64,000 bases of DNA from Bacteroides neonati (GCF_000499785.1 NZ_HG726021.1:270814-334813), one strand, 5' to 3'. Shown: positions 23,458 through 35,998, numbered from the stretch's first letter. Notes: generated by a model not told the origin, from the letters alone. Program-made: numbers and translations.

Positions 23458-24449
23458 TTCTTCTTTGCTACCTCCCCAAAGCGTTTTGGTTTACAATATG
23501 TATTAATCAACGGTGTGAAAGCATTCATAATCAGAATGGCAAACGATACACCTTCGGGATAAGCACCGAACAAACGAATCACCACTGTCAGCACACCGAT
23601 GCAAACACCGTAAATAAGCATTCCTTTATGGCTCATCGGAGAGGTGACATAGTCTGTTGCCATAAAGACAGCACCCAACATCAAACCTCCCGACAGTAAT
23701 TGAATGACCGGAGAGACATACAGTGCAGGGTTCACCAAATGCATAATCCCCGAGAAAACAAACACCGTAGCCAGAATAGAAACGGGAATATGCCAGGTGA
23801 TAATCTTCTTCCACAGCATATAGAATAAGCCTAAAAGCAGGGCTGCTGCACTAACCTCACCTAAACACCCACCGTTGTTTCCAAAAAACAGACTCAATGA
23901 GTCGGGAAGCTGATCGAGAGATACACCCGGAGCACCGGTGATAACTCCTTTCATGATGGCCAGCGGAGTAGCTCCGGTAGTGGCATCGGCATAAGCAGTA
24001 AGTTGCCCTACTACAGGCCAGGTAGTCATTTGTACAGGGAAAGAAAGCAGCAAGAACACGCGTCCGGCCAATGCAGGGTTGAATGGGTTATTGCCCAATC
24101 CGCCAAACGACATTTTGCCTACACCAATCGCAAACAATGCACCGAGGATAATAATCCAGATGGGCAAGTTAGACGGAAGGTTAAACGCCAGCAATACACC
24201 TGTAATCAGCGCAGAACCGTCGCCAATGGTAGTTGCATCTTTCTTTAGTAAATACTTCACAATGGCCCATTCGAAAAACAAACAGGCAGCTACCGAAGTA
24301 GCCATAACGATTAAGGCACCCAGACCGAAAAAGATCAATGATACGATAAAGGCTGGCACGAGCGCAATGAGCACACCGTACATGTTTTTCTGTACGCTGT
24401 CTCCACTGTGTACGTGGGGCGATAGGGATACTATAAATTTATTTTCCAT
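23454..24449 (-). CDS. rnfD: Rnf electron-transport complex subunit D
   Basis: RnfD is a 331-residue integral membrane subunit of the NqrB/RnfD family. It starts with SPHVHSGDSVQKNMYGV, has multiple helices and the conserved GGLGNNPFNPALAGR segment. The flavinylation motif is TTGATPLAIMK (FMN bound at the Thr of TGAT in relatives). It probably forms part of the ion channel. It lies 5 bp after rnfC and overlaps rnfG by 4 bp. Confidence 0.96.
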   Translation of the reverse strand: MENKFIVSLSPHVHSGDSVQKNMYGVLIALVPAFIVSLIFFGLGALIVMATSVAACLFFEWAIVKYLLKKDATTIGDGSALITGVLLAFNLPSNLPIWIIILGALFAIGVGKMSFGGLGNNPFNPALAGRVFLLLSFPVQMTTWPVVGQLTAYADATTGATPLAIMKGVITGAPGVSLDQLPDSLSLFFGNNGGCLGEVSAAALLLGLFYMLWKKIITWHIPVSILATVFVFSGIMHLVNPALYVSPVIQLLSGGLMLGAVFMATDYVTSPMSHKGMLIYGVCIGVLTVVIRLFGAYPEGVSFAILIMNAFTPLINTYCKPKRFGEVAKKK

Positions 24450-24454
24450 GTTTT

Positions 24455-25792
24455 TTATTTTTTAGCTTGACGTGCACGGATCAAACCACCTACCTTGCCT
24501 TTGCCCAAACGACAATAGTCGAGCAACGGACGATTGGCAGGACAAGTAAACTGGCAAGAGCCACACTCGATGCAATCCATGATTCTTTCGGTTTCCATTC
24601 TTTCAAAGTCGGTATTTTCGGCCAATGCAGAGAGCAGATAAGGTTCCAGTCCCATCGGACAAACACTTACACACTTGGCACAGCGGATACAGTTTTTCAC
24701 TTCGCCACGCTTAGCCTCTTTCTGATTCATAATCAAAATACCCGAGCTACCTTTAGCTGTCGGAACATCGATATTCACCAGTGCTTTACCCATCATCGGT
24801 CCACCACCGATCACCTTACCGGTATCTTCGGGAAGACCACCGCAAGCATCAATCAACTGACGCATCGGCGTACCCACACGTGCCAGAAAGTTGGATGGCT
24901 TAGCCACCGACTTACCGGTTACGGTAATAACACGTTCAAATAATGGTTTATTTTTCTGCACAGCCTCGTATACTGCAAATGCCGTACCTACGTTCTGAAC
25001 CACTGCTCCTGTAGATATAGGCAAGGCTCCACTGGCTACCTGACGACGCGTTACGGCATCGATCAATTGCTTTTCGCCTCCTTGCGGATACTGCACTTTC
25101 AGTGCTACCACCTCAATGCCTGCATAGCTGGAAGCTACTTTTGACATCAGTTCAATGGCATCGGGTTTATTATTCTCTATACCGATAAAAGCTTTGTTTA
25201 CTTTTACCGCTTTCATCAGAATGGAAATACCGACCATAATCTCTTCGGCATGTTCGAGCATAAGCTGATGATCGGCAGTTAAGTAAGGTTCGCACTCAAC
25301 CGCATTGATAATCACACATTCTGCTTTGAACGAAGGGGGCGGACACAATTTTACTTGTGTGGGAAAACAAGCTCCACCCAGACCTACGATACCGGCATCG
25401 GCAATCTTCTTCACAATGACATCCGATGCTAAATCGCATTCTTTGATTAATGCTTCGCTGCGATCAATGTTTTCTTCCCATTCATCTCCCTCTACATCAA
25501 TAAAGATAGCCGGCTTGGCATAGCCGCTTGCATCTACAATCGTATCGACCTTGGCTACCTTTCCGCTAACAGAAGAGTGGATAGCTGCCGAAACAAACCC
25601 GTTTGCCTCTGCTATTTTGGTACCCACCTTTACCACATCACCTTTAGTTACCACTGCTTTGGCCGGAGCACCAATGTGCTGACCCAACAGAATAACTGCT
25701 TTGGCAGGAACTTCTGCTGTGATAATAGGCTGATGTGCCGACAGTTTATTTTCGTGTGGATGAACACCACCAATTGAAAATGTCTTCAACAT
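24455..25792 (-). CDS. rnfC: Rnf electron-transport complex subunit C
   Basis: RnfC is the NADH-interacting peripheral subunit. The 445-residue protein has an N-terminal barrel-sandwich region, a flavin/NADH-binding domain with GIVGLGGACFPTQVKL, and two 4Fe-4S motifs near the C-terminus (CIRCAKCVSVCP and CIECGSCQFTCP). It lacks the long C-terminal repeat extension of some proteobacterial forms, as expected for Bacteroidetes. It is spaced 38 bp after rnfB. Confidence 0.96.
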   Translation of the reverse strand: MLKTFSIGGVHPHENKLSAHQPIITAEVPAKAVILLGQHIGAPAKAVVTKGDVVKVGTKIAEANGFVSAAIHSSVSGKVAKVDTIVDASGYAKPAIFIDVEGDEWEENIDRSEALIKECDLASDVIVKKIADAGIVGLGGACFPTQVKLCPPPSFKAECVIINAVECEPYLTADHQLMLEHAEEIMVGISILMKAVKVNKAFIGIENNKPDAIELMSKVASSYAGIEVVALKVQYPQGGEKQLIDAVTRRQVASGALPISTGAVVQNVGTAFAVYEAVQKNKPLFERVITVTGKSVAKPSNFLARVGTPMRQLIDACGGLPEDTGKVIGGGPMMGKALVNIDVPTAKGSSGILIMNQKEAKRGEVKNCIRCAKCVSVCPMGLEPYLLSALAENTDFERMETERIMDCIECGSCQFTCPANRPLLDYCRLGKGKVGGLIRARQAKK

Positions 25793-25830
25793 ACAATTTC
25801 AGTATTTTATCTGTTTATTATTCATTTACC

Positions 25831-26700
25831 TTACGCCTGAGCTACAGGAGTTGTTTGAGCTGCTTCTTCCGCTTTGGGTTTACGCGGTGGGAAGTTGAGT
25901 TCAATGATGGTGTTTTGCGGACACACCTCGACACATTTCCTACAAGCTTTGCACTTATCCGGATTGATGTATGCCAGATTGCTATCCAGCGTAATTGCCT
26001 CGAACGGACATGTCTTGACGCATTTACCGCAACCGATACAACTTACCGTACAAGCTTTTCGCGCCACAGCACCCTTATCCTTATTCACACAAGAGATAAA
26101 GACTCTACGAGATTTCTTACCCTTCGGACGGATTTCGATAATCATCTTAGGACAAGCCTTCACACAGGCACCACAAGCAGTACACTTCTCTTCATCTACC
26201 TCGGGAAGCCCTGTTTCGGGATTCATCCGAATAGCATCGAAAGTACAAACACTGACACAATCGCCACAACCTAAGCAACCAAAGCTACAACCCGTTTCAC
26301 CTCCATACAGAGAAGCGGCAATAGCGCAACTAGGCGCACCGTCATACTGATTGGTACGGGGACGATTCTCACACGATCCGTTACATCTTACCACAGCTAC
26401 CTTGGGTTCCGCCTCTTCGGCTACAAGGCCTAAGATCGAAGCTACCTGAGACATGACAGGCTGCCCTCCTACCGGACAAAACTTACCATCCAGTGAACCG
26501 GCTTTGACGCAAGCATCGGCAAACCCACTACAGCCGGGATAACCACATCCACCGCAATTGGCTTGAGGTAATACTTCGCCCACCTGAGCAATCCGCGGGT
26601 CTTCATACACAGCAAATTTCTTGGAAGCCGCATATAAAATGCCAGCCAGAACCAGCGCAATGCATCCCAAGGAAATGACTGCAATCAGAATTAAATTCAT
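25831..26700 (-). CDS. rnfB: Rnf electron-transport complex subunit B (ferredoxin-type)
   Basis: RnfB accepts electrons from ferredoxin. The 289-residue protein has an N-terminal membrane helix (about 4-25), a 4Fe-4S domain with CGGCGYPGCSGFADAC, and three pairs of ferredoxin-type CxxCxxCxxxCP motifs (CLGCGDCVSVC, CTACGACVKACP, CIGCGKCVKTCP, CKACRKCVEVCP), giving several clusters. The tail is Ala/Pro-rich. It is 4 bp from the RseC-like gene and probably the first Rnf structural gene. Confidence 0.96.
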   Translation of the reverse strand: MNLILIAVISLGCIALVLAGILYAASKKFAVYEDPRIAQVGEVLPQANCGGCGYPGCSGFADACVKAGSLDGKFCPVGGQPVMSQVASILGLVAEEAEPKVAVVRCNGSCENRPRTNQYDGAPSCAIAASLYGGETGCSFGCLGCGDCVSVCTFDAIRMNPETGLPEVDEEKCTACGACVKACPKMIIEIRPKGKKSRRVFISCVNKDKGAVARKACTVSCIGCGKCVKTCPFEAITLDSNLAYINPDKCKACRKCVEVCPQNTIIELNFPPRKPKAEEAAQTTPVAQA

Positions 26701-26704
26701 AATT

Positions 26705-27124
26705 TTAGTTATTTATTGGTTTAATAGTAAATGAAAATTGTTGTTTGAGCCGTGATTTATTAAGCCACAAGATAGCATAATAAGGTATAAGAATACCCAA
26801 AGAGAAGAGTGATGCCCAGAGGTCATTATTCATGATTTCCATAAATAGAAATAAAGAGATAACCAGTAGTAGAAATGGTACGACAAAAGCTAAGAGAACC
26901 GCCTTCAGCCCCATTGAAGTGGCACCGATAAGCATCACTTCCTCACCTATACGGTAGGTACCGGGGGGGGCTATGACGTCAACGATTTTTTCTTTGCTAT
27001 CTGCCGACGAGCAATGACCTTTCACACTGCACGATGAGCATGCAGATGTTTGAATGATTCTCACTGATACGTGGGAGCCATTTATGTTTTTCACAATTCC
27101 TTGATGCTTGATCGTATCTACCAT
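26705..27124 (-). CDS. SoxR-reducing system / RseC-like protein
   Basis: This 139-residue membrane protein matches the RseC/MucC family. The N-terminal cytoplasmic part has the cysteine cluster CSSCSVKGHC (about residues 32-41), followed by two hydrophobic helices (about 73-93 and 99-119). In Escherichia coli RseC belongs with the Rsx (Rnf-like) proteins that keep SoxR reduced. Here it heads the Rnf operon, 4 bp before rnfB, which agrees with a role in Rnf function or assembly. I see no soxR in the window. Confidence 0.88.
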   Translation of the reverse strand: MVDTIKHQGIVKNINGSHVSVRIIQTSACSSCSVKGHCSSADSKEKIVDVIAPPGTYRIGEEVMLIGATSMGLKAVLLAFVVPFLLLVISLFLFMEIMNNDLWASLFSLGILIPYYAILWLNKSRLKQQFSFTIKPINN

Positions 27125-27152
27125 TTTGCAAACTGTACATTACAAATTGCCG

Positions 27153-27160
27153 CAAATTTA
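27153..27160 (-). promoter_or_regulatory. -7 element of the Rnf operon
   Basis: The minus strand reads TAAATTTG (TAnnTTTG) 28 bp upstream of the RseC-like ATG. A TTTG occurs 15 bp further upstream, closer than the usual 19-21 bp. Confidence 0.5.
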
Positions 27161-27240
27161 AGCATTATTTGTGAACAAAGAAGCATTCGAGGATTTTTTA
27201 TCGGTAAAAAAGTGTTCATTTAAGTTTCAAAAGGCTATAT

Positions 27241-27292
27241 AAATGCAAAAAAAGAAGAATAGCATAATTACCATTCTTCTTTTTTTGCATTT
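27241..27292. terminator. Strong terminator downstream of the DUF3078 gene
   Basis: Perfect 20-bp arms at 27241-27260 and 27273-27292 with a 12-bp loop; the stem contains seven A:T pairs in a row, giving U-tracts within the stem in both orientations. It lies 22 bp past the DUF3078 stop and isolates that gene from the Rnf promoter. Confidence 0.8.
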
Positions 27293-27313
27293 ATTCTATT
27301 TCGAGTAGCCTTG

Positions 27314-28744
27314 TCACCACTTGTAGTTGATACCAAAACTAAGCAATTCTTTTACTTGAAAATAGCTACTACCGGTAGTCGGCTTGGTGCTATCATCAAA
27401 GCGAGCATTGACATAAAGCTTTGTTGAAAGGTAGCGATTAAGCACGAAGTTAGCGGTTGTTTCCCAGTCAATGCGTACCCAATTATAATTTGTCAGATAG
27501 TTTAAGCGCGAATCAATAACAATTGAGGGAATAACAGTCCATGACATGGTCGGTTGAATTTGCGAACCAAAATCGTTCTTAGAACATTTTCCTTCATCCA
27601 AACCAAATTTCACTTCATTCACCTCACTATTGCCAATATAACGAAGATTATAGGTCAAGGGCGCCAAGAATAAAGACAAGTTAAACTTCTTCTTCTTCAA
27701 CTTATAATCCATACCGATGCTGACTACCAAATCTGCCGGAGACAAGAACGATGATACCAGCTCTTCGCTATTGGATTTATAGCCTTGAAAGAACTGTGTT
27801 TTAAATTCGGCCGACATTGTATAATACCATTTCGATGCAGCCTGAACACCTAACTTACTGTAAAAACGGAACTGGTCGGCATTAACCAAATATTTATGAT
27901 ATTTGTCGGATGGCGTAGAGTTAAAGCCTACTTTTGCTTCGAGTAAATTCTCGAACTGAACCTTCTCCCTATCATTATAATTGGCAAACAGCAATAAATT
28001 AGCCATAACGGCATTATTGCTTTCTCCACCTTTATACCAGTTATCAGAAACATAGTTTTGTGCAATTTGCAATGATCCGTTACCGCCGGTAACCCACCAG
28101 TTAGGCTTGGATATTTTCATGGAAGCTTCTCCTACATCTACCGTTGCCTCTTCGGGATGAAATAAGTTCACCACCCTTACCTTAGGCGATATCTCGGGCT
28201 TCGCTGCTGCATGGAATACCTTTCGGCTCAAGATGCGATCTTCGGTAGTACCGACTAATTCCGGATGATTAAGATACAAACTCATCAAGGTTTTATCGAC
28301 CAGATTATTACTACGCTCGGATTTAGTAAACCGCTCTTTATCGTAAGGGAGCAACGTTGCAAATAAAGAATCGGGAGTAGCAAAAGGCTCCTCACGCTTC
28401 CATTTTAACTTAGAGTATCGATCAATAGGCGCATAATAATACGCCAAAGGAGAGTACAACCGATAGTATTCGGCACGTAACGGCATGTAACGCATAGGAG
28501 CTGCGGGATCATTGAGGTAGTCCAACTGTCCGATATACTTTTCATGTAAAATAGAAACAGTGTCTATTTTGGGGTGTTCATCTTTTGTATTCAACTTCAG
28601 CACCCAATATTGCTGAAAAAATTCCTGCAATGTATCCACTTTTGCTACACGCTCTTTTAACACGGGTTTTTGAGTACTCTGCGCCATAGCAGGTACAGAG
28701 AGAAACATCGCTAATGCTAAGGATGATATGTAATAGTACTTCAT
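27314..28744 (-). CDS. DUF3078-type outer-membrane protein
   Basis: A 476-residue exported protein with signal peptide [22 protein letters not shown]. After ~200 residues of soluble-looking sequence (including [20 protein letters not shown]) there is a series of amphipathic strands with [40 protein letters not shown] and a terminal strand ending [10 protein letters not shown]. This pattern, including NWYKGG, matches DUF3078 proteins of Bacteroidetes, which are probably outer-membrane barrels. The function is unknown. It stands alone between a terminator and the divergent pyrG promoter. Confidence 0.82.
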   Translation of the reverse strand: MKYYYISSLALAMFLSVPAMAQSTQKPVLKERVAKVDTLQEFFQQYWVLKLNTKDEHPKIDTVSILHEKYIGQLDYLNDPAAPMRYMPLRAEYYRLYSPLAYYYAPIDRYSKLKWKREEPFATPDSLFATLLPYDKERFTKSERSNNLVDKTLMSLYLNHPELVGTTEDRILSRKVFHAAAKPEISPKVRVVNLFHPEEATVDVGEASMKISKPNWWVTGGNGSLQIAQNYVSDNWYKGGESNNAVMANLLLFANYNDREKVQFENLLEAKVGFNSTPSDKYHKYLVNADQFRFYSKLGVQAASKWYYTMSAEFKTQFFQGYKSNSEELVSSFLSPADLVVSIGMDYKLKKKKFNLSLFLAPLTYNLRYIGNSEVNEVKFGLDEGKCSKNDFGSQIQPTMSWTVIPSIVIDSRLNYLTNYNWVRIDWETTANFVLNRYLSTKLYVNARFDDSTKPTTGSSYFQVKELLSFGINYKW

Positions 28745-28764
28745 GTTTACACAAATTTAGTTTG

Positions 28765-28772
28765 CAAATTTA
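28765..28772 (-). promoter_or_regulatory. -7 element of the DUF3078 gene
   Basis: The minus strand reads TAAATTTG (TAnnTTTG) 20 bp before the ATG. A second TAAATTTG lies closer, at 28752-28759. Confidence 0.45.
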
Positions 28773-28876
28773 CGCTAAAATTTTCAGAAAACATAATAAC
28801 GACAAAAAAATAGGCTGAATTGCATTTTTTAATAATTTTGTTTCATCTAAAGCCTATGTTCTTGCTTCTTTTTTTG

Positions 28877-28884
28877 TATTTTTG
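28877..28884 (+). promoter_or_regulatory. -7 element of the pyrG-yidC operon
   Basis: TATTTTTG matches TAnnTTTG and lies 73 bp before the pyrG GTG start. The surrounding T-rich sequence has no exact -33 TTTG at standard spacing. Confidence 0.5.
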
Positions 28885-28894
28885 CGCTTTTTAA

Positions 28895-30559
<1,665 letters not shown>

Positions 30560-30589
30560 TATTACAAACTAACAACTACACATTTAAAG

Positions 30590-32425
30590 ATGGATAAAAA
30601 CACCATAACGGGGCTTGTACTAATAGGAGCATTGCTGGTGGGTTTCAGCTTTCTTAGTCGCCCAAGTGACAAAGATCTGGCCATTCAAAAAAGATACTAC
30701 GACTCGATTGCCGTAGTACAGCAGCAGGAAGAAGCTCTCAAAGCGAAAGCCACCGCTGCATTGGCCAATGAAAAAGAGGAAACCACCGTTGACTCTACTT
30801 CTTTATTTCACCAATCGCTTCAAGGAAAAGAGGCTTTCACTACCATTCAAAACAACCTGGTAGAGATCACACTCGACAACAAGGGCGGTCGTGTCTATTC
30901 GGCCATGCTGAAAGACTACAACGGCCAAGACGGAAAGCCTGTGGTGCTATTCAACGCAGAGGATGCATCGATGAGCTTTAACTTCTACAACAAGAAGGAA
31001 ACCATACAAACCAAAGACTATTATTTTGAAGCTGTAAACAAAACCGACAGCAGTGTTACCATGCGTTTGGCAGCAGACAGTGCAAGCTACATCGACTTCA
31101 CCTATACCCTCAAACCGGATAAATACTTGATGAGCTTCACCATTCAAGCCACCGGCATGGAGAACAAGCTGGCTGCAACGACCAAGTATGTAGACATTGA
31201 GTGGACACAACGTGCACGCCAGTTAGAGAAGGGTTTCACCTACGAGAACCGATTGGCAGAGCTGATGTACAAGACTGTGGGCGAAGGAACAGACAACCTG
31301 TCGGCAGCCAAAGACGATGAAAAGACTCTTCCGGGCCGTATCGACTGGGTAGCTTTCAAGAATCAATTCTTCTCTTCCGTATTCATTGCCAATCAAGACT
31401 TCGATAAGGCAACTGTGAAATCGAAAATGGAGAAACAAGGAAGTGGCTACATCAAGGACTATTCGGCCGAGATGAGCACCTTCTTCGACCCAAGCGGAAA
31501 AGAAGCAACCGATATGTATTTCTACTTCGGCCCCAACCACTACAAGACGCTTAAGGCCTTGGATAAAGGACGCGACGACAAATGGAAACTCGATAATTTG
31601 GTCTATCTGGGATGGCCCGTTGTTCGTGAAATCAACAAATGGATCACCATCAACATCTTCGACTGGCTTTCGGGCTGGGGGTTGAGCATGGGTATTGTTC
31701 TGCTTATTCTGACGATCATTGTCAAGGTAGTTGTATTTCCTGCTACCTGGAAAACATATATGTCATCTGCCAAGATGCGTGTATTGAAACCCAAAATCGA
31801 TGAGATCAGCAAGAAGTATCCGAAGCAAGAAGATGCCATGAAGAAACAACAAGAGGTAATGGGGCTGTATAGTCAATACGGCGTTAGCCCGATGGGCGGA
31901 TGCTTGCCGATGCTGTTGCAATTCCCTATCCTGATGGCGTTGTTCATGTTCGTACCGAGTGCTATCGAATTGCGTCAACAGAGTTTCTTATGGGCTCCCG
32001 ACCTTTCGACCTACGATGCATTCATTACGCTTCCGTTTACTGTTCCGTTCCTTGGCAACCACCTCAGCTTATTCTGCTTGCTGATGACAGTGACCAATGT
32101 ACTGAACACCAAGTACACGATGAGTATGCAAGATACCGGTGCACAACCTCAGATGGCAGCCATGAAATGGATGATGTATTTGATGCCGATTATGTTCCTG
32201 TTCGTACTGAACGACTATCCTTCGGGGTTGAACTACTACTATTTCATCTCGACCCTGATTAGTGTAGGAACCATGATCGTATTGCGCCGTACCACAGACG
32301 AAGGCAAGTTATTGGCCGATCTGGAAGCCAATAAAAAAGATCCCAAAACAAAGAAAACAGGATTTGCGGCTCGTTTGGAAGCTATGCAGAAACAGCAAGA
32401 ACTGATGAAGCAAAACAAAAAGTAA
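30590..32425 (+). CDS. yidC: Membrane protein insertase YidC
   Basis: YidC inserts and folds inner-membrane proteins. The 611-residue protein has an N-terminal helix (about 5-22), a large periplasmic beta-rich domain (about 60-340), and the conserved C-terminal five-helix core (about 355-570) with [14 protein letters not shown] at its entrance and the [20 protein letters not shown] segment. The tail is Lys-rich, as is usual for ribosome binding. Length is normal for Gram-negative forms. A terminator follows at 32450-32498. Confidence 0.97.
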   Translation: MDKNTITGLVLIGALLVGFSFLSRPSDKDLAIQKRYYDSIAVVQQQEEALKAKATAALANEKEETTVDSTSLFHQSLQGKEAFTTIQNNLVEITLDNKGGRVYSAMLKDYNGQDGKPVVLFNAEDASMSFNFYNKKETIQTKDYYFEAVNKTDSSVTMRLAADSASYIDFTYTLKPDKYLMSFTIQATGMENKLAATTKYVDIEWTQRARQLEKGFTYENRLAELMYKTVGEGTDNLSAAKDDEKTLPGRIDWVAFKNQFFSSVFIANQDFDKATVKSKMEKQGSGYIKDYSAEMSTFFDPSGKEATDMYFYFGPNHYKTLKALDKGRDDKWKLDNLVYLGWPVVREINKWITINIFDWLSGWGLSMGIVLLILTIIVKVVVFPATWKTYMSSAKMRVLKPKIDEISKKYPKQEDAMKKQQEVMGLYSQYGVSPMGGCLPMLLQFPILMALFMFVPSAIELRQQSFLWAPDLSTYDAFITLPFTVPFLGNHLSLFCLLMTVTNVLNTKYTMSMQDTGAQPQMAAMKWMMYLMPIMFLFVLNDYPSGLNYYYFISTLISVGTMIVLRRTTDEGKLLADLEANKKDPKTKKTGFAARLEAMQKQQELMKQNKK

Positions 32426-32449
32426 GTGATTTAATATCATAACTACGAG

Positions 32450-32498
32450 CACGCAGGTAACACGGATTCTACGATTTGTGTCATCTGCGTGTTTTTTT
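32450..32498 (+). terminator. Terminator of the pyrG-yidC operon
   Basis: CACGCAG plus AACAC pairs with GTGT plus CTGCGTG (32450-32491) with small internal offsets, then a seven-T run. The MATE gene starts 16 bp later. Confidence 0.8.
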
Positions 32499-32513
32499 AT
32501 ATCCATACCAAGC

Positions 32514-33845
32514 ATGAAAACAAAATACAGCTATAAAGAGATCTGGATTATCTGCTACCCCATTCTCGTCAGCTTACTCATGGAACAGCTGATTGGAATG
32601 ACCGATACTGCTTTTCTGGGGCGAGTAGGAGAAATCGAACTCGGTGCATCGGCCATTGCCGGCGTATACTATATGGCCATTTTTATGATGGCATTCGGTT
32701 TCAGCATCGGTGCACAAATACTCATAGCTCGCCGAAACGGTGAACAGCAGTACCGGCAAATAGGTTCCATTTTCTATCAAGGAGTCTACTTTCTGTTGGC
32801 ACTGGCAGCACTGCTGGTTAGTTTATCTCTCTATTTTTCCCCTCAGATTTTAAGCAGTATTCTCTCATCGCCACGTATCAACGCTGCTGCCGAGAGTTAT
32901 ATCCAGTGGCGCGTGCTGGGGTTCTTCTTCTCATTCGTCATGGTTATGTTCCGTGCGTTCTTTGTGGGTACTACCCAAACCAAAACACTGACGCTGAACT
33001 CGATTGTAATGGTGATAGCCAATATCGCTTTCAACTACGTACTCATTTTCGGTAAGCTGGGCTTTCCGGCGTTGGGCATTGCCGGAGCAGCGATCGGTTC
33101 GTCACTGGCAGAGATGGTTTCCGTCTTATTCTTCATACTTTATACCTGGCGCAAGGTAGATTGTGCCAAGTACGGGCTAAATCAGCTACCCCGCTTTCAA
33201 CCTACCATATTGAAACGGATTCTAAACACTTCCGTTTGGACGATGATTCAAAACGTGGTTTCGTTATCGACCTGGTTTATGTTCTTCCTCTTCGTGGAGC
33301 ATCTGGGCGAACGGGCCTTAGCCATCAGCAATATTATCCGAAACGTATCGGGTATTCCGTTTATGATCACCATTGCCTTTGCGGCCACCTGCGGTTCGCT
33401 GGTTAGTAACCTAATCGGCCAGGGCGACAAAGCCTACGTAGCCGTTACCATCAGGCAACATGTACGCATTGCCTATCTCTGTATTGTGCCCTTGTTGGTG
33501 TTCTTCTCTTTGTTCCCTAATCTTATTTTAGGTATCTATACAGACATGCCCGATTTACGTATGGCTTCCATACCCACCTTATGGGTGTTGTGCACCTCTT
33601 ATTTATTTATGATTCCTTCGAATATTTATTTTCAAGCCGTATCGGGCACAGGCAATACACGCACCGCATTGCTACTGGAGCTTGGTGTACTGGCTATTTA
33701 CATTGTCTACACCACCTACCTCATTCTGTACTTGAAAGTCGATGTGGCATTGTGTTGGACTACCGAACATATCTATTCCATTTTTATTTTACTTTTCTCT
33801 TATCTGTATATTAAGAAAGGTAATTGGCAGAAAAAGCAAATCTAA
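32514..33845 (+). CDS. MATE-family multidrug/Na+ antiporter
   Basis: This 443-residue protein has twelve hydrophobic helices and the MATE pattern: PILVSLLMEQLIGMTDTAFLGRVG in helix 1, GFSIGAQILIARRNGE in the first half and a homologous ATCGSLVSNLIGQGD in the second. MATE proteins export cationic drugs or metabolites using Na+ or H+ gradients; the substrate is unknown. I chose the ATG at 32514 (MKTKYSYKEIW); 12 earlier codons lie within the yidC terminator. The peptidase gene follows after 36 bp. Confidence 0.93.
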   Translation: MKTKYSYKEIWIICYPILVSLLMEQLIGMTDTAFLGRVGEIELGASAIAGVYYMAIFMMAFGFSIGAQILIARRNGEQQYRQIGSIFYQGVYFLLALAALLVSLSLYFSPQILSSILSSPRINAAAESYIQWRVLGFFFSFVMVMFRAFFVGTTQTKTLTLNSIVMVIANIAFNYVLIFGKLGFPALGIAGAAIGSSLAEMVSVLFFILYTWRKVDCAKYGLNQLPRFQPTILKRILNTSVWTMIQNVVSLSTWFMFFLFVEHLGERALAISNIIRNVSGIPFMITIAFAATCGSLVSNLIGQGDKAYVAVTIRQHVRIAYLCIVPLLVFFSLFPNLILGIYTDMPDLRMASIPTLWVLCTSYLFMIPSNIYFQAVSGTGNTRTALLLELGVLAIYIVYTTYLILYLKVDVALCWTTEHIYSIFILLFSYLYIKKGNWQKKQI

Positions 33846-33881
33846 TTTAGTATCTTCGTCCCGTATAAAACGTTTAAACTT

Positions 33882-35966
33882 ATGAAACGAGCAAACCTAT
33901 TCATTATGTCAGCAACGATGTTGTTAGCAGCCTGCGGTGGAACCAAAGACGCAGGACAAACCGGAACGCTTATCGAAAAATCGACAATCAAGATTGAAGG
34001 TAAGCGCATGACCCCCGAAGCACTTTGGGCAATGGGTCGTATTGGCGGACTGAATGTATCGCCCGATGGGAAAAAAGTTGTTTACACTGTAGCCTACTAT
34101 AGTGTTCCCGAAAACAAGAGTAACCGCGAAGTCTTCGTGATGAATGCAGACGGAAGCGAGAACACACAAATTACCCATACCTCTTTTGCCGAGAACGAGG
34201 CCACCTGGATCAAAGGTGGGAGTAAAATTGCATTCCTAAGCAACGAGAGCGGAAGCAGTCAGCTCTGGGAGATGAATCCCGATGGTAGCGGACGCAAACA
34301 GTTATCACAATATGATGGTGACATCGAGGGTTACTCCATCTCTCCCGATGGAAAGAAAATTCTTTTTATATCACAGGTGAAAACGGTGAAAAGTACAGCT
34401 GACAAATACCCCGACCTTCCCAAGGCAACCGGTATCATCATTACCGACCTCATGTATAAACATTGGGACGAGTGGGTAACAACCGCTCCTCACCCATTCA
34501 TTGCCGACTTCGATGGAAGCAGCATCGGCCAACCGCTCGATCTGCTCGAAGGTGAGCCTTACGAAAGCCCCATGAAACCTTTCGGTGGCATCGAACAACT
34601 GGCATGGAACACCACTTCGGATAAAATAGCTTATACCTCGCGCAAGAAAACCGGTAAGGAATATGCCATCTCTACCAATTCGGACATCTACGTGTACGAC
34701 CTCAAAACGAAGCAGACCGTAAACATCACCGAAGGGATGATGGGATATGATACCAATCCTCAATACTCGCCCGATGGTAAATACATCGCTTGGCAAAGCA
34801 TGGAGCGTGATGGATACGAGGCCGATCAGAACCGCCTGTTCATCATGAACCTTGAAACCGGCGAGAAGCGTTTTGCCAGCAAAGCATTCGAATCGAATGT
34901 AGATGCTTTTGTATGGAGTGCCGATACGAAGAACATCTATTTCACCGGCGTATGGCATGGCGAAGTACAGATATACAACCTCGATCTGGCCAACGATTCG
35001 ATCAAAGCCATCACCTCGGGTATGTATGATTACGAAGGTGTAGCTCTTTTTGGCGACAAGTTGATAGCCAAGCGTCACTCCATCAGCATGGGCGACGAGA
35101 TTTATGCCGTAACACTCGACGGACAGACCACGCAACTGACACAGGAGAACAAGCAAATTTACGACCAGTTGGAAATGGGTAAGGTAGAAGCACGTTGGAT
35201 GAAAACGACCGATGGCAAAGACATGCTGACATGGGTGATCTATCCGCCACAGTTCGATCCCAACAAGAAGTACCCTACCCTATTATTCTGCGAAGGTGGT
35301 CCGCAAAGCCCCGTGAGTCAGTTCTGGAGCTACCGTTGGAACTTCCAGATCATGGCTGCCAACGATTACATTATAGTAGCACCCAACCGTCGCGGCCTTC
35401 CGGGCTTCGGCATCGAATGGAACGAAGCGATCAGTGGCGATTACGGAGGCCAATGTATGAAAGATTATTTCACAGCCATCGATGAAATGGCCAAAGAGCC
35501 TTTTGTTGACAAAGATCGTCTGGGATGCGTAGGTGCAAGCTTTGGCGGTTTCTCCGTATATTGGCTCGCCGGACATCATGACAAGCGTTTCAAAGCCTTT
35601 ATCTCACACGATGGTATTTTCAACATGGAAATGCAATACCTCGAAACCGAAGAGAAATGGTTTGCCAACTGGGATATGGGTGGCGCTTATTGGGAGAAAC
35701 AAAACCCGGTTGCTCAACGCACCTTTGCCAATTCTCCCCACCTATTTGTCGATCAATGGGATACACCCATTCTTTGTATCCACGGCGAAAAGGATTATCG
35801 CATTCTGGCCAATCAAGCCATGGCTGCCTTCGATGCAGCTGTAATGCGCGGTGTGCCAGCCGAACTGCTAATTTATCCCGATGAGAACCACTGGGTACTC
35901 AAACCCCAAAACGGTATACTCTGGCAGCGTACCTTCTTTGAATGGTTAGATAAATGGCTGAAGTAA
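33882..35966 (+). CDS. DPP5-like S9 family dipeptidyl peptidase (lipoprotein)
   Basis: The 694-residue protein begins with a lipoprotein signal (LLAAC, Cys18). Residues ~45-420 form a beta-propeller with repeated SPDGKK blades, and the C-terminal ~260 residues are an alpha/beta hydrolase with nucleophile motif GASFGGFS, Asp in HGEKDYR and His in ENHWVLKP. From memory it closely resembles Porphyromonas gingivalis DPP5 along its whole length, including ITDLMYKHWDEWV and SGDYGGQCMKDYFTAIDEM-type segments, so I infer periplasmic release of dipeptides from oligopeptides. Unlike the remembered DPP5, it has a clear lipobox. A TATCTTCG near-match to the -7 motif lies at 33851-33858. Confidence 0.93.
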   Translation: MKRANLFIMSATMLLAACGGTKDAGQTGTLIEKSTIKIEGKRMTPEALWAMGRIGGLNVSPDGKKVVYTVAYYSVPENKSNREVFVMNADGSENTQITHTSFAENEATWIKGGSKIAFLSNESGSSQLWEMNPDGSGRKQLSQYDGDIEGYSISPDGKKILFISQVKTVKSTADKYPDLPKATGIIITDLMYKHWDEWVTTAPHPFIADFDGSSIGQPLDLLEGEPYESPMKPFGGIEQLAWNTTSDKIAYTSRKKTGKEYAISTNSDIYVYDLKTKQTVNITEGMMGYDTNPQYSPDGKYIAWQSMERDGYEADQNRLFIMNLETGEKRFASKAFESNVDAFVWSADTKNIYFTGVWHGEVQIYNLDLANDSIKAITSGMYDYEGVALFGDKLIAKRHSISMGDEIYAVTLDGQTTQLTQENKQIYDQLEMGKVEARWMKTTDGKDMLTWVIYPPQFDPNKKYPTLLFCEGGPQSPVSQFWSYRWNFQIMAANDYIIVAPNRRGLPGFGIEWNEAISGDYGGQCMKDYFTAIDEMAKEPFVDKDRLGCVGASFGGFSVYWLAGHHDKRFKAFISHDGIFNMEMQYLETEEKWFANWDMGGAYWEKQNPVAQRTFANSPHLFVDQWDTPILCIHGEKDYRILANQAMAAFDAAVMRGVPAELLIYPDENHWVLKPQNGILWQRTFFEWLDKWLK

Positions 35967-35998
35967 TTCAGCCCGTATGAAGTAGAATAGACATAAAC